DNA of 64,000 nucleotides from Apostichopus japonicus. Its lineage: Eukaryota > Echinodermata > Holothuroidea > Aspidochirotida > Stichopodidae. The notes below the pieces were generated by a model that worked only from the letters and a program-made list of their open reading frames with translations, was not told where the DNA came from and did not search any database. The stretch is from the NCBI RefSeq assembly GCF_037975245.1, contig NC_092574.1, positions 2,203,001 to 2,267,000 on the forward strand. The letters are read 5' to 3'. The position numbers were made by a program, and so were the translations under genes. This document shows positions 19,852 to 35,238 of the stretch, piece after piece; the stretch's first letter is position 1, and every line of letters starts with the position of its first letter.

Positions 19852-22800
19852 GGCTAACTTCACAGACAGACATACATGCATACAGACAACTTCAGATAAT
19901 GTAAAATATCACTAACCGTAATCACGTTATGTTTACGATGTCTTGAAATGTCGTCCTTTTCTTCTCTGCAACCCCGGGCCGTCATTGTAGTCGTTCGAAC
20001 AACTAAATTAAGGCGAGGAACGACGTCAAGATATATCCAACGTCTAGACCACACTGCTTGCAACGAAGAGAGAACTGCCCAGTACAGTACGTGTTGATAT
20101 GGACGCCTACAAAATGACAACAAATATTTTCCATTGAAAATCCACTGTGTGTGACGGTATAGTAAACACTCGTATATAGATCAACGCACACGCACGCACG
20201 GAGGTATTATGTACGTACAGCATGCAATGCAGACAAATATTTCGGAGCGCGCGCTTCTGATTTTGTGCTGAATATTCTTGTGAGCGCTCTTGTATAACTG
20301 TTTGCATGTGCGCACGGACAAGATAGACGTCAGATTATCACGCTGTAGCTACTAAACCTTTACTTGCATGTGTACAGCAGTAGACTACTGTGATGGTTGC
20401 ATGCGGCAGTTTAATTGTGTGTGCACAATATGTCAGCATTGTACGGTGGCTTAATAAGGACATAGGAAAGAAAAACAGTGTCCCCAAATCTCACAATGTT
20501 GTCTTTTTATCTCAAAATATTGCCTCTTTTTTTTCCCCCTTTAAAATTTGGACTTTAAAAGATCCATCGGGAGCTTTCTATTTTATAGCTGTTGTAAGTG
20601 TCATACCAGAAGTAATCGTTCCATTATCTTACACACTATAAGTCCGTCACGTTTTGGGTCCGCTAAAGTATAGCTAGAAGTTGTCAACTGACATATCAGA
20701 CCCCCCCCCCCCATTCCCCCGTTGATATCTGAGGGCTTGGCCTGTCAGGGTGCATGCGCATTTCTATATCATGACGCAGTTTAGACTTTGGGCTAGAAGA
20801 GGAGCAAGTTAAGCACACTGAACCGTCTGCTCGCACGGAGAAACATATCCAGATTTAAACACAGAATTTATGAAATGCTCTGTGTCACCTCCAATCCTCC
20901 TTATTTGCACATCATCTCTACTTTGATTTATGTGCTTCCACATCAAGGCATTCAAAACGATCGTGGTGACTGGAAATATGCCAAAACAAGCACTGCGTTA
21001 AGTCATTTTACGTCTTGTGTGTGCTTTTAATTTACTTGTCTTTTCGTGTGTTTTTTTGTTGTTTTTTTTTCGTGTTTTTGTTTTTTTGTTTTTCGTGTTT
21101 CTTCTTTCACGGTTAAACTTTTGTGCGAATGTACAATACTCCAATTGGGGCACGGTATGCATTCATATCACATTGTTTTGGAACAATCTGGAACTGGAAG
21201 TATTATTTCGACCCAAGAATCACCAGGCTGGCGTGGTGGCCTGAACGGTTGGAAGACAGCACTGCGCGTCGGTGTTTGTTGTCAGGCTGTGTGAATCGCG
21301 CCGATCGGATGACAGACACTGCTTTGTTTATAATGGCATCGCCAAGGTGGAATTTTTACACGGGCCTAGGATCCCAATTCCGTATCCTCCCTTAGTTCGC
21401 AAAAGCATCCGGGAGATTACGTTTAGAGTCCGGCCTTCGGGCCAGAAGTGGGCTAGCTGACTTGCAATGGAGGGCTCACGTCGATTCGGACTGGGTTGAT
21501 GTTCAACGTTCAGTGAAACCATGGCCTCGATGAGGCGTAATCTCTTGTTAATTTTAGCTTTCTGTCTTCAATTTTATAATACAATAATTCAAATTAATTA
21601 TTGACATTTTGCATTCATCTTTTTCTCGCTAAGTAATCACAATTTATTTAAGATTATATTGATGCTCATGTCTGCCTAGGTTCGATTCCACGCCGAAGCA
21701 CTATTTTATATAATTTTTTTTTTTTTTTTTTTTTTTTTGGGGGGGGGGGGTTGTTGTTAATATCTGCATGTACATGCATGGTGTTTTAAATTTGTTTTGC
21801 TTTGTTTGTTTGTCTGTCTGTTTTTGTTTTTTTTTAGGGGGGGTGGGGGTTGTTTCTATTTGGTATATTGTTTCGCGTAAACGAAGTAGGTCATTGCAAT
21901 ATTTTGCACAACTTGTACTTAGAAACCAATCGGAACTTAAGACCTGAGTAGTAAATTTGATTTCTGTCTCGCTCGTCGCCTTTCACTGGAAATTTTAATG
22001 AAAGTATACATAAGGACGAAAATTGTACCTGCAAAAAGAAATGCTTCTTTTGTACAGTGTAAGGCCACCGCGACATCTTTTCTGACAATCTTGATAATAT
22101 TTGTTCTTCGGGAATGTTGTGTCATTACTTAGCCTTTATATTATAAACCGTTAAGTGTGGAAACAGCTATGCTCCTGTTAGAACAACTTCACATTTCTTA
22201 AATGCTGATTTACTGAGGCAGGCGTTTGAAAGACAGTGTGATACAAACAGGTACGGTAACGTTATAAACAATGCCACGAGCTCTCCGTGCATTAACAACG
22301 ATCGAAACGTGCGGTATTCATGACGGTACACAAAGCAGATAATGCGAATACAGCAGACTTAGCCGAGAATTAAACCTAGTAGCGCGGAGGATTTAATTAT
22401 GACATACTAGGACTTTCTACCGGTAAACTTTACTCATTGTCGAATAAATCTATCTAATTTCTACCTTATCTAGCTTTTACTCTGTAGTTAACGTATTATG
22501 ACCAAAGCAAATATGAAATTCACGACAATTCCATGGGACTTGTATATTCATTTAAAATAGCTCCGTTTTGAATCTAAAATTTAACGCTCCATTGCTATGG
22601 TAACATCGTGAATAATAGCCCTGCCGCTAATGGATAGATGACATGTAGAAGATGGCCATCGATGGCGCTCTCAACTTCTCGTGCCACGTCTGGCACCTAC
22701 AAGAAGTAACCGACATATTACTGGCGCAATCCCGACCGAACGTATTTTAACTCTCCTACAGACTTTTCTACACTGATCCCAGAAAGCATTAAGTGCCGTC

Positions 22801-22931
22801 AAAATGCCTCAGTTGCTCATAGGTACATATCCATGACGTAACACTGTTCTCGTTGTGCATAAAACTGTTGTCAAAAGTAAGGCATATATACTGATAGGCC
22901 TAGACTAGGTATACGTTGCAGACTATGCATA
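19852..22931 (+). repeat. Array unit U6, 3080 bp
   Basis: C12, T25, G12. No substitution noticed. Confidence 0.98.
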
Positions 22932-25900
22932 GGCTAACTTCACAGACAGACATACATGCATACAGACAACTTCAGATAATGTAAAATATCACTAACCGTA
23001 ATCACGTTATGTTTACGATGTCTTGAAATGTCGTCCTTTTCTTCTCTGCAACCCCGGGCCGTCATTGTAGTCGTTCGAACAACTAAATTAAGGCGAGGAA
23101 CGACGTCAAGATATATCCAACGTCTAGACCACACTGCTTGCAACGAAGAGAGAACTGCCCAGTACAGTACGTGTTGATATGGACGCCTACAAAATGACAA
23201 CAAATATTTTCCATTGAAAATCCACTGTGTGTGACGGTATAGTAAACACTCGTATATAGATCAACGCACACGCACGCACGGAGGTATTATGTACGTACAG
23301 CATGCAATGCAGACAAATATTTCGGAGCGCGCGCTTCTGATTTTGTGCTGAATATTCTTGTGAGCGCTCTTGTATAACTGTTTGCATGTGCGCACGGACA
23401 AGATAGACGTCAGATTATCACGCTGTAGCTACTAAACCTTTACTTGCATGTGTACAGCAGTAGACTACTGTGATGGTTGCATGCGGCAGTTTAATTGTGT
23501 GTGCACAATATGTCAGCATTGTACGGTGGCTTAATAAGGACATAGGAAAGAAAAACAGTGTCCCCAAATCTCACAATGTTGTCTTTTTATCTCAAAATAT
23601 TGCCTCTTTTTTTTCCCCCTTTAAAATTTGGACTTTAAAAGATCCATCGGGAGCTTTCTATTTTATAGCTGTTGTAAGTGTCATACCAGAAGTAATCGTT
23701 CCATTATCTTACACACTATAAGTCCGTCACGTTTTGGGTCCGCTAAAGTATAGCTAGAAGTTGTCAACTGACATATCAGACCCCCCCCCCATTCCCCCGT
23801 TGATATCTGAGGGCTTGGCCTGTCAGGGTGCATGCGCATTTCTATATCATGACGCAGTTTAGACTTTGGGCTAGAAGAGGAGCAAGTTAAGCACACTGAA
23901 CCGTCTGCTCGCACGGAGAAACATATCCAGATTTAAACACAGAATTTATGAAATGCTCTGTGTCACCTCCAATCCTCCTTATTTGCACATCATCTCTACT
24001 TTGATTTATGTGCTTCCACATCAAGGCATTCAAAACGATCGTGGTGACTGGAAATATGCCAAAACAAGCACTGCGTTAAGTCATTTTACGTCTTGTGTGT
24101 GCTTTTAATTTACTTGTCTTTTCGTGTGTTTTTTTGTTGTTTTTTTTTCGTGTTTTTGTTTTTTTGTTTTTCGTGTTTCTTCTTTCACGGTTAAACTTTT
24201 GTGCGAATGTACAATACTCCAATTGGGGCACGGTATGCATTCATATCACATTGTTTTGGAACAATCTGGAACTGGAAGTATTATTTCGACCCAAGAATCA
24301 CCAGGCTGGCGTGGTGGCCTGAACGGTTGGAAGACAGCACTGCGCGTCGGTGTTTGTTGTCAGGCTGTGTGAATCGCGCCGATCGGATGACAGACACTGC
24401 TTTGTTTATAATGGCATCGCCAAGGTGGAATTTTTACACGGGCCTAGGATCCCAATTCCGTATCCTCCCTTAGTTCGCAAAAGCATCCGGGAGATTACGT
24501 TTAGAGTCCGGCCTTCGGGCCAGAAGTGGGCTAGCTGACTTGCAATGGAGGGCTCACGTCGATTCGGACTGGGTTGATGTTCAACGTTCAGTGAAACCAT
24601 GGCCTCGATGAGGCGTAATCTCTTGTTAATTTTAGCTTTCTGTCTTCAATTTTATAATACAATAATTCAAATTAATTATTGACATTTTGCATTCATCTTT
24701 TTCTCGCTAAGTAATCACAATTTATTTAAGATTATATTGATGCTCATGTCTGCCTAGGTTCGATTCCACGCCGAAGCACTATTTTATATAATTTTTTTTT
24801 TTATTTTTTTTTTTTGGGGGGGGGGGGTTGTTGTTAATATCTGCATGTACATGCATGGTTTTTAAATTTGTTTTGCTTTGTTTGTTTGTCTGTCTGTTTT
24901 TGTTTTTTTTTAGGGGGGGTGGGGGTTGTTTCTATTTGGTATATTGTTTCGCGTAAACGAAGTAGGTCATTGCAATATTTTGCACAACTTGTACTTAGAA
25001 ACCAATCGGAACTTAAGACCTGAGTAGTAAATTTGATTTCTGTCTCGCTCGTCGCCTTTCACTGGAAATTTTAATGAAAGTATACATAAGGACGAAAATT
25101 GTACCTGCAAAAAGAAATGCTTCTTTTGTACAGTGTAAGGCCACCGCGACATCTTTTCTGACAATCTTGATAATATTTGTTCTTCGGGAATGTTGTGTCA
25201 TTACTTAGCCTTTATATTATAAACCGTTAAGTGTGGAAACAGCTATGCTCCTGTTAGAACAACTTCACATTTCTTAAATGCTGATTTACTGAGGCAGGCG
25301 TTTGAAAGACAGTGTGATACAAACAGGTACGGTAACGTTATAAACAATGCCACGAGCTCTCCGTGCATTAACAACGATCGAAACGTGCGGTATTCATGAC
25401 GGTACACAAAGCAGATAATGCGAATACAGCAGACTTAGCCGAGAATTAAACCTAGTAGCGCGGAGGATTTAATTATGACATACTAGGACTTTCTACCGGT
25501 AAACTTTACTCATTGTCGAATAAATCTATCTAATTTCTACCTTATCTAGCTTTTACTCTGTAGTTAACGTATTATGACCAAAGCAAATATGAAATTCACG
25601 ACAATTCCATGGGACTTGTATATTCATTTAAAATAGCTCCGTTTTGAATCTAAAATTTAACGCTCCATTGCTATGGTAACATCGTGAATAATAGCCCTGC
25701 CGCTAATGGATAGATGACATGTAGAAGATGGCCATCGATGGCGCTCTCAACTTCTCGTGCCACGTCTGGCACCTACAAGAAGTAACCGACATATTACTGG
25801 CGCAATCCCGACCGAACGTATTTTAACTCTCCTACAGACTTTTCTACACTGATCCCAGAAAGCATTAAGTGCCGTCAAAATGCCTCAGTTGCTCATAGGT

Positions 25901-26007
25901 ACATATCCATGACGTAACACTGTTCTCGTTGTGCATAAAACTGTTGTCAAAAGTAAGGCATATATACTGATAGGCCTAGACTAGGTATACGTTGCAGACT
26001 ATGCATA
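22932..26007 (+). repeat. Array unit U7, 3076 bp
   Basis: C10, T tract of 24 with an A at 24803, G12. One G is deleted just after the 14-bp palindrome (catggtgttttaaa becomes catggtttttaaa, about 24859). Confidence 0.98.
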
Positions 26008-29000
26008 GGCTAACTTCACAGACAGACATACATGCATACAGACAACTTCAGATAATGTAAAATATCACTAACCGTAATCACGTTATGTTTACGATGTCTT
26101 GAAATGTCGTCCTTTTCTTCTCTGCAACCCCGGGCCGTCATTGTAGTCGTTCGAACAACTAAATTAAGGCGAGGAACGACGTCAAGATATATCCAACGTC
26201 TAGACCACACTGCTTGCAACGAAGAGAGAACTGCCCAGTACAGTACGTGTTGATATGGACGCCTACAAAATGACAACAAATATTTTCCATTGAAAATCCA
26301 CTGTGTGTGACGGTATAGTAAACACTCGTATATAGATCAACGCACACGCACGCACGGAGGTATTATGTACGTACAGCATGCAATGCAGACAAATATTTCG
26401 GAGCGCGCGCTTCTGATTTTGTGCTGAATATTCTTGTGAGCGCTCTTGTATAACTGTTTGCATGTGCGCACGGACAAGATAGACGTCAGATTATCACGCT
26501 GTAGCTACTAAACCTTTACTTGCATGTGTACAGCAGTAGACTACTGTGATGGTTGCATGCGGCAGTTTAATTGTGTGTGCACAATATGTCAGCATTGTAC
26601 GGTGGCTTAATAAGGACATAGGAAAGAAAAACAGTGTCCCCAAATCTCACAATGTTGTCTTTTTATCTCAAAATATTGCCTCTTTTTTTTCCCCCTTTAA
26701 AATTTGGACTTTAAAAGATCCATCGGGAGCTTTCTATTTTATAGCTGTTGTAAGTGTCATACCAGAAGTAATCGTTCCATTATCTTACACACTATAAGTC
26801 CGTCACGTTTTGGGTCCGCTAAAGTATAGCTAGAAGTTGTCAACTGACATATCAGACCCCCCCCCCCATTCCCCCGTTGATATCTGAGGGCTTGGCCTGT
26901 CAGGGTGCATGCGCATTTCTATATCATGACGCAGTTTAGACTTTGGGCTAGAAGAGGAGCAAGTTAAGCACACTGAACCGTCTGCTCGCACGGAGAAACA
27001 TATCCAGATTTAAACACAGAATTTATGAAATGCTCTGTGTCACCTCCAATCCTCCTTATTTGCACATCATCTCTACTTTGATTTATGTGCTTCCACATCA
27101 AGGCATTCAAAACGATCGTGGTGACTGGAAATATGCCAAAACAAGCACTGCGTTAAGTCATTTTACGTCTTGTGTGTGCTTTTAATTTACTTGTCTTTTC
27201 GTGTGTTTTTTTGTTGTTTTTTTTTCGTGTTTTTGTTTTTTTGTTTTTCGTGTTTCTTCTTTCACGGTTAAACTTTTGTGCGAATGTACAATACTCCAAT
27301 TGGGGCACGGTATGCATTCATATCACATTGTTTTGGAACAATCTGGAACTGGAAGTATTATTTCGACCCAAGAATCACCAGGCTGGCGTGGTGGCCTGAA
27401 CGGTTGGAAGACAGCACTGCGCGTCGGTGTTTGTTGTCAGGCTGTGTGAATCGCGCCGATCGGATGACAGACACTGCTTTGTTTATAATGGCATCGCCAA
27501 GGTGGAATTTTTACACGGGCCTAGGATCCCAATTCCGTATCCTCCCTTAGTTCGCAAAAGCATCCGGGAGATTACGTTTAGAGTCCGGCCTTCGGGCCAG
27601 AAGTGGGCTAGCTGACTTGCAATGGAGGGCTCACGTCGATTCGGACTGGGTTGATGTTCAACGTTCAGTGAAACCATGGCCTCGATGAGGCGTAATCTCT
27701 TGTTAATTTTAGCTTTCTGTCTTCAATTTTATAATACAATAATTCAAATTAATTATTGACATTTTGCATTCATCTTTTTCTCGCTAAGTAATCACAATTT
27801 ATTTAAGATTATATTGATGCTCATGTCTGCCTAGGTTCGATTCCACGCCGAAGCACTATTTTATATAATTTTTTTTTTTTTTTTTTTTTTTTGGGGGGGG
27901 GGGGTTGTTGTTAATATCTGCATGTACATGCATGGTGTTTTAAATTTGTTTTGCTTTGTTTGTTTGTCTGTCTGTTTTTGTTTTTTTTTAGGGGGGGTGG
28001 GGGTTGTTTCTATTTGGTATATTGTTTCGCGTAAACGAAGTAGGTCATTGCAATATTTTGCACAACTTGTACTTAGAAACCAATCGGAACTTAAGACCTG
28101 AGTAGTAAATTTGATTTCTGTCTCGCTCGTCGCCTTTCACTGGAAATTTTAATGAAAGTATACATAAGGACGAAAATTGTACCTGCAAAAAGAAATGCTT
28201 CTTTTGTACAGTGTAAGGCCACCGCGACATCTTTTCTGACAATCTTGATAATATTTGTTCTTCGGGAATGTTGTGTCATTACTTAGCCTTTATATTATAA
28301 ACCGTTAAGTGTGGAAACAGCTATGCTCCTGTTAGAACAACTTCACATTTCTTAAATGCTGATTTACTGAGGCAGGCGTTTGAAAGACAGTGTGATACAA
28401 ACAGGTACGGTAACGTTATAAACAATGCCACGAGCTCTCCGTGCATTAACAACGATCGAAACGTGCGGTATTCATGACGGTACACAAAGCAGATAATGCG
28501 AATACAGCAGACTTAGCCGAGAATTAAACCTAGTAGCGCGGAGGATTTAATTATGACATACTAGGACTTTCTACCGGTAAACTTTACTCATTGTCGAATA
28601 AATCTATCTAATTTCTACCTTATCTAGCTTTTACTCTGTAGTTAACGTATTATGACCAAAGCAAATATGAAATTCACGACAATTCCATGGGACTTGTATA
28701 TTCATTTAAAATAGCTCCGTTTTGAATCTAAAATTTAACGCTCCATTGCTATGGTAACATCGTGAATAATAGCCCTGCCGCTAATGGATAGATGACATGT
28801 AGAAGATGGCCATCGATGGCGCTCTCAACTTCTCGTGCCACGTCTGGCACCTACAAGAAGTAACCGACATATTACTGGCGCAATCCCGACCGAACGTATT
28901 TTAACTCTCCTACAGACTTTTCTACACTGATCCCAGAAAGCATTAAGTGCCGTCAAAATGCCTCAGTTGCTCATAGGTACATATCCATGACGTAACACTG

Positions 29001-29085
29001 TTCTCGTTGTGCATAAAACTGTTGTCAAAAGTAAGGCATATATACTGATAGGCCTAGACTAGGTATACGTTGCAGACTATGCATA
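26008..29085 (+). repeat. Array unit U8, 3078 bp
   Basis: C11, T24, G12. No substitution noticed. Confidence 0.98.
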
Positions 29086-32000
29086 GGCTAACTTCACAGA
29101 CAGACATACATGCATACAGACAACTTCAGATAATGTAAAATATCACTAACCGTAATCACGTTATGTTTACGATGTCTTGAAATGTCGTCCTTTTCTTCTC
29201 TGCAACCCCGGGCCGTCATTGTAGTCGTTCGAACAACTAAATTAAGGCGAGGAACGACGTCAAGATATATCCAACGTCTAGACCACACTGCTTGCAACGA
29301 AGAGAGAACTGCCCAGTACAGTACGTGTTGATATGGACGCCTACAAAATGACAACAAATATTTTCCATTGAAAATCCACTGTGTGTGACGGTATAGTAAA
29401 CACTCGTATATAGATCAACGCACACGCACGCACGGAGGTATTATGTACGTACAGCATGCAATGCAGACAAATATTTCGGAGCGCGCGCTTCTGATTTTGT
29501 GCTGAATATTCTTGTGAGCGCTCTTGTATAACTGTTTGCATGTGCGCACGGACAAGATAGACGTCAGATTATCACGCTGTAGCTACTAAACCTTTACTTG
29601 CATGTGTACAGCAGTAGACTACTGTGATGGTTGCATGCGGCAGTTTAATTGTGTGTGCACAATATGTCAGCATTGTACGGTGGCTTAATAAGGACATAGG
29701 AAAGAAAAACAGTGTCCCCAAATCTCACAATGTTGTCTTTTTATCTCAAAATATTGCCTCTTTTTTTTCCCCCTTTAAAATTTGGACTTTAAAAGATCCA
29801 TCGGGAGCTTTCTATTTTATAGCTGTTGTAAGTGTCATACCAGAAGTAATCGTTCCATTATCTTACACACTATAAGTCCGTCACGTTTTGGGTCCGCTAA
29901 AGTATAGCTAGAAGTTGTCAACTGACATATCAGACCCCCCCCCCCATTCCCCCGTTGATATCTGAGGGCTTGGCCTGTCAGGGTGCATGCGCATTTCTAT
30001 ATCATGACGCAGTTTAGACTTTGGGCTAGAAGAGGAGCAAGTTAAGCACACTGAACCGTCTGCTCGCACGGAGAAACATATCCAGATTTAAACACAGAAT
30101 TTATGAAATGCTCTGTGTCACCTCCAATCCTCCTTATTTGCACATCATCTCTACTTTGATTTATGTGCTTCCACATCAAGGCATTCAAAACGATCGTGGT
30201 GACTGGAAATATGCCAAAACAAGCACTGCGTTAAGTCATTTTACGTCTTGTGTGTGCTTTTAATTTACTTGTCTTTTCGTGTGTTTTTTTGTTGTTTTTT
30301 TTTCGTGTTTTTGTTTTTTTGTTTTTCGTGTTTCTTCTTTCACGGTTAAACTTTTGTGCGAATGTACAATACTCCAATTGGGGCACGGTATGCATTCATA
30401 TCACATTGTTTTGGAACAATCTGGAACTGGAAGTATTATTTCGACCCAAGAATCACCAGGCTGGCGTGGTGGCCTGAACGGTTGGAAGACAGCACTGCGC
30501 GTCGGTGTTTGTTGTCAGGCTGTGTGAATCGCGCCGATCGGATGACAGACACTGCTTTGTTTATAATGGCATCGCCAAGGTGGAATTTTTACACGGGCCT
30601 AGGATCCCAATTCCGTATCCTCCCTTAGTTCGCAAAAGCATCCGGGAGATTACGTTTAGAGTCCGGCCTTCGGGCCAGAAGTGGGCTAGCTGACTTGCAA
30701 TGGAGGGCTCACGTCGATTCGGACTGGGTTGATGTTCAACGTTCAGTGAAACCATGGCCTCGATGAGGCGTAATCTCTTGTTAATTTTAGCTTTCTGTCT
30801 TCAATTTTATAATACAATAATTCAAATTAATTATTGACATTTTGCATTCATCTTTTTCTCGCTAAGTAATCACAATTTATTTAAGATTATATTGATGCTC
30901 ATGTCTGCCTAGGTTCGATTCCACGCCGAAGCACTATTTTATATAATTTTTTTTTTTTTTTTTTTTTTTGGGGGGGGGGGTTGTTGTTAATATCTGCATG
31001 TACATGCATGGTGTTTTAAATTTGTTTTGCTTTGTTTGTTTGTCTGTCTGTTTTTGTTTTTTTTTAGGGGGGGTGGGGGTTGTTTCTATTTGGTATATTG
31101 TTTCGCGTAAACGAAGTAGGTCATTGCAATATTTTGCACAACTTGTACTTAGAAACCAATCGGAACTTAAGACCTGAGTAGTAAATTTGATTTCTGTCTC
31201 GCTCGTCGCCTTTCACTGGAAATTTTAATGAAAGTATACATAAGGACGAAAATTGTACCTGCAAAAAGAAATGCTTCTTTTGTACAGTGTAAGGCCACCG
31301 CGACATCTTTTCTGACAATCTTGATAATATTTGTTCTTCGGGAATGTTGTGTCATTACTTAGCCTTTATATTATAAACCGTTAAGTGTGGAAACAGCTAT
31401 GCTCCTGTTAGAACAACTTCACATTTCTTAAATGCTGATTTACTGAGGCAGGCGTTTGAAAGACAGTGTGATACAAACAGGTACGGTAACGTTATAAACA
31501 ATGCCACGAGCTCTCCGTGCATTAACAACGATCGAAACGTGCGGTATTCATGACGGTACACAAAGCAGATAATGCGAATACAGCAGACTTAGCCGAGAAT
31601 TAAACCTAGTAGCGCGGAGGATTTAATTATGACATACTAGGACTTTCTACCGGTAAACTTTACTCATTGTCGAATAAATCTATCTAATTTCTACCTTATC
31701 TAGCTTTTACTCTGTAGTTAACGTATTATGACCAAAGCAAATATGAAATTCACGACAATTCCATGGGACTTGTATATTCATTTAAAATAGCTCCGTTTTG
31801 AATCTAAAATTTAACGCTCCATTGCTATGGTAACATCGTGAATAATAGCCCTGCCGCTAATGGATAGATGACATGTAGAAGATGGCCATCGATGGCGCTC
31901 TCAACTTCTCGTGCCACGTCTGGCACCTACAAGAAGTAACCGACATATTACTGGCGCAATCCCGACCGAACGTATTTTAACTCTCCTACAGACTTTTCTA

Positions 32001-32161
32001 CACTGATCCCAGAAAGCATTAAGTGCCGTCAAAATGCCTCAGTTGCTCATAGGTACATATCCATGACGTAACACTGTTCTCGTTGTGCATAAAACTGTTG
32101 TCAAAAGTAAGGCATATATACTGATAGGCCTAGACTAGGTATACGTTGCAGACTATGCATA
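29086..32161 (+). repeat. Array unit U9, 3076 bp
   Basis: C11, T23, G11. No substitution noticed. Confidence 0.98.
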
Positions 32162-35100
32162 GGCTAACTTCACAGACAGACATACATGCATACAGACAAC
32201 TTCAGATAATGTAAAATATCACTAACCGTAATCACGTTATGTTTACGATGTCTTGAAATGTCGTCCTTTTCTTCTCTGCAACCCCGGGCCGTCATTGTAG
32301 TCGTTCGAACAACTAAATTAAGGCGAGGAACGACGTCAAGATATATCCAACGTCTAGACCACACTGCTTGCAACGAAGAGAGAACTGCCCAGTACAGTAC
32401 GTGTTGATATGGACGCCTACAAAATGACAACAAATATTTTCCATTGAAAATCCACTGTGTGTGACGGTATAGTAAACACTCGTATATAGATCAACGCACA
32501 CGCACGCACGGAGGTATTATGTACGTACAGCATGCAATGCAGACAAATATTTCGGAGCGCGCGCTTCTGATTTTGTGCTGAATATTCTTGTGAGCGCTCT
32601 TGTATAACTGTTTGCATGTGCGCACGGACAAGATAGACGTCAGATTATCACGCTGTAGCTACTAAACCTTTACTTGCATGTGTACAGCAGTAGACTACTG
32701 TGATGGTTGCATGCGGCAGTTTAATTGTGTGTGCACAATATGTCAGCATTGTACGGTGGCTTAATAAGGACATAGGAAAGAAAAACAGTGTCCCCAAATC
32801 TCACAATGTTGTCTTTTTATCTCAAAATATTGCCTCTTTTTTTTCCCCCTTTAAAATTTGGACTTTAAAAGATCCATCGGGAGCTTTCTATTTTATAGCT
32901 GTTGTAAGTGTCATACCAGAAGTAATCGTTCCATTATCTTACACACTATAAGTCCGTCACGTTTTGGGTCCGCTAAAGTATAGCTAGAAGTTGTCAACTG
33001 ACATATCAGACCCCCCCCCCCATTCCCCCGTTGATATCTGAGGGCTTGGCCTGTCAGGGTGCATGCGCATTTCTATATCATGACGCAGTTTAGACTTTGG
33101 GCTAGAAGAGGAGCAAGTTAAGCACACTGAACCGTCTGCTCGCACGGAGAAACATATCCAGATTTAAACACAGAATTTATGAAATGCTCTGTGTCACCTC
33201 CAATCCTCCTTATTTGCACATCATCTCTACTTTGATTTATGTGCTTCCACATCAAGGCATTCAAAACGATCGTGGTGACTGGAAATATGCCAAAACAAGC
33301 ACTGCGTTAAGTCATTTTACGTCTTGTGTGTGCTTTTAATTTACTTGTCTTTTCGTGTGTTTTTTTGTTGTTTTTTTTTCGTGTTTTTGTTTTTTTGTTT
33401 TTCGTGTTTCTTCTTTCACGGTTAAACTTTTGTGCGAATGTACAATACTCCAATTGGGGCACGGTATGCATTCATATCACATTGTTTTGGAACAATCTGG
33501 AACTGGAAGTATTATTTCGACCCAAGAATCACCAGGCTGGCGTGGTGGCCTGAACGGTTGGAAGACAGCACTGCGCGTCGGTGTTTGTTGTCAGGCTGTG
33601 TGAATCGCGCCGATCGGATGACAGACACTGCTTTGTTTATAATGGCATCGCCAAGGTGGAATTTTTACACGGGCCTAGGATCCCAATTCCGTATCCTCCC
33701 TTAGTTCGCAAAAGCATCCGGGAGATTACGTTTAGAGTCCGGCCTTCGGGCCAGAAGTGGGCTAGCTGACTTGCAATGGAGGGCTCACGTCGATTCGGAC
33801 TGGGTTGATGTTCAACGTTCAGTGAAACCATGGCCTCGATGAGGCGTAATCTCTTGTTAATTTTAGCTTTCTGTCTTCAATTTTATAATACAATAATTCA
33901 AATTAATTATTGACATTTTGCATTCATCTTTTTCTCGCTAAGTAATCACAATTTATTTAAGATTATATTGATGCTCATGTCTGCCTAGGTTCGATTCCAC
34001 GCCGAAGCACTATTTTATATAATTTTTTTTTTTTTTTTTTTTTTTTGGGGGGGGGGGTTGTTGTTAATATCTGCATGTACATGCATGGTGTTTTAAATTT
34101 GTTTTGCTTTGTTTGTTTGTCTGTCTGTTTTTGTTTTTTTTTAGGGGGGGTGGGGGTTGTTTCTATTTGGTATATTGTTTCGCGTAAACGAAGTAGGTCA
34201 TTGCAATATTTTGCACAACTTGTACTTAGAAACCAATCGGAACTTAAGACCTGAGTAGTAAATTTGATTTCTGTCTCGCTCGTCGCCTTTCACTGGAAAT
34301 TTTAATGAAAGTATACATAAGGACGAAAATTGTACCTGCAAAAAGAAATGCTTCTTTTGTACAGTGTAAGGCCACCGCGACATCTTTTCTGACAATCTTG
34401 ATAATATTTGTTCTTCGGGAATGTTGTGTCATTACTTAGCCTTTATATTATAAACCGTTAAGTGTGGAAACAGCTATGCTCCTGTTAGAACAACTTCACA
34501 TTTCTTAAATGCTGATTTACTGAGGCAGGCGTTTGAAAGACAGTGTGATACAAACAGGTACGGTAACGTTATAAACAATGCCACGAGCTCTCCGTGCATT
34601 AACAACGATCGAAACGTGCGGTATTCATGACGGTACACAAAGCAGATAATGCGAATACAGCAGACTTAGCCGAGAATTAAACCTAGTAGCGCGGAGGATT
34701 TAATTATGACATACTAGGACTTTCTACCGGTAAACTTTACTCATTGTCGAATAAATCTATCTAATTTCTACCTTATCTAGCTTTTACTCTGTAGTTAACG
34801 TATTATGACCAAAGCAAATATGAAATTCACGACAATTCCATGGGACTTGTATATTCATTTAAAATAGCTCCGTTTTGAATCTAAAATTTAACGCTCCATT
34901 GCTATGGTAACATCGTGAATAATAGCCCTGCCGCTAATGGATAGATGACATGTAGAAGATGGCCATCGATGGCGCTCTCAACTTCTCGTGCCACGTCTGG
35001 CACCTACAAGAAGTAACCGACATATTACTGGCGCAATCCCGACCGAACGTATTTTAACTCTCCTACAGACTTTTCTACACTGATCCCAGAAAGCATTAAG

Positions 35101-35238
35101 TGCCGTCAAAATGCCTCAGTTGCTCATAGGTACATATCCATGACGTAACACTGTTCTCGTTGTGCATAAAACTGTTGTCAAAAGTAAGGCATATATACTG
35201 ATAGGCCTAGACTAGGTATACGTTGCAGACTATGCATA
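32162..35238 (+). repeat. Array unit U10, 3077 bp
   Basis: C11, T24, G11. No substitution noticed. Confidence 0.98.
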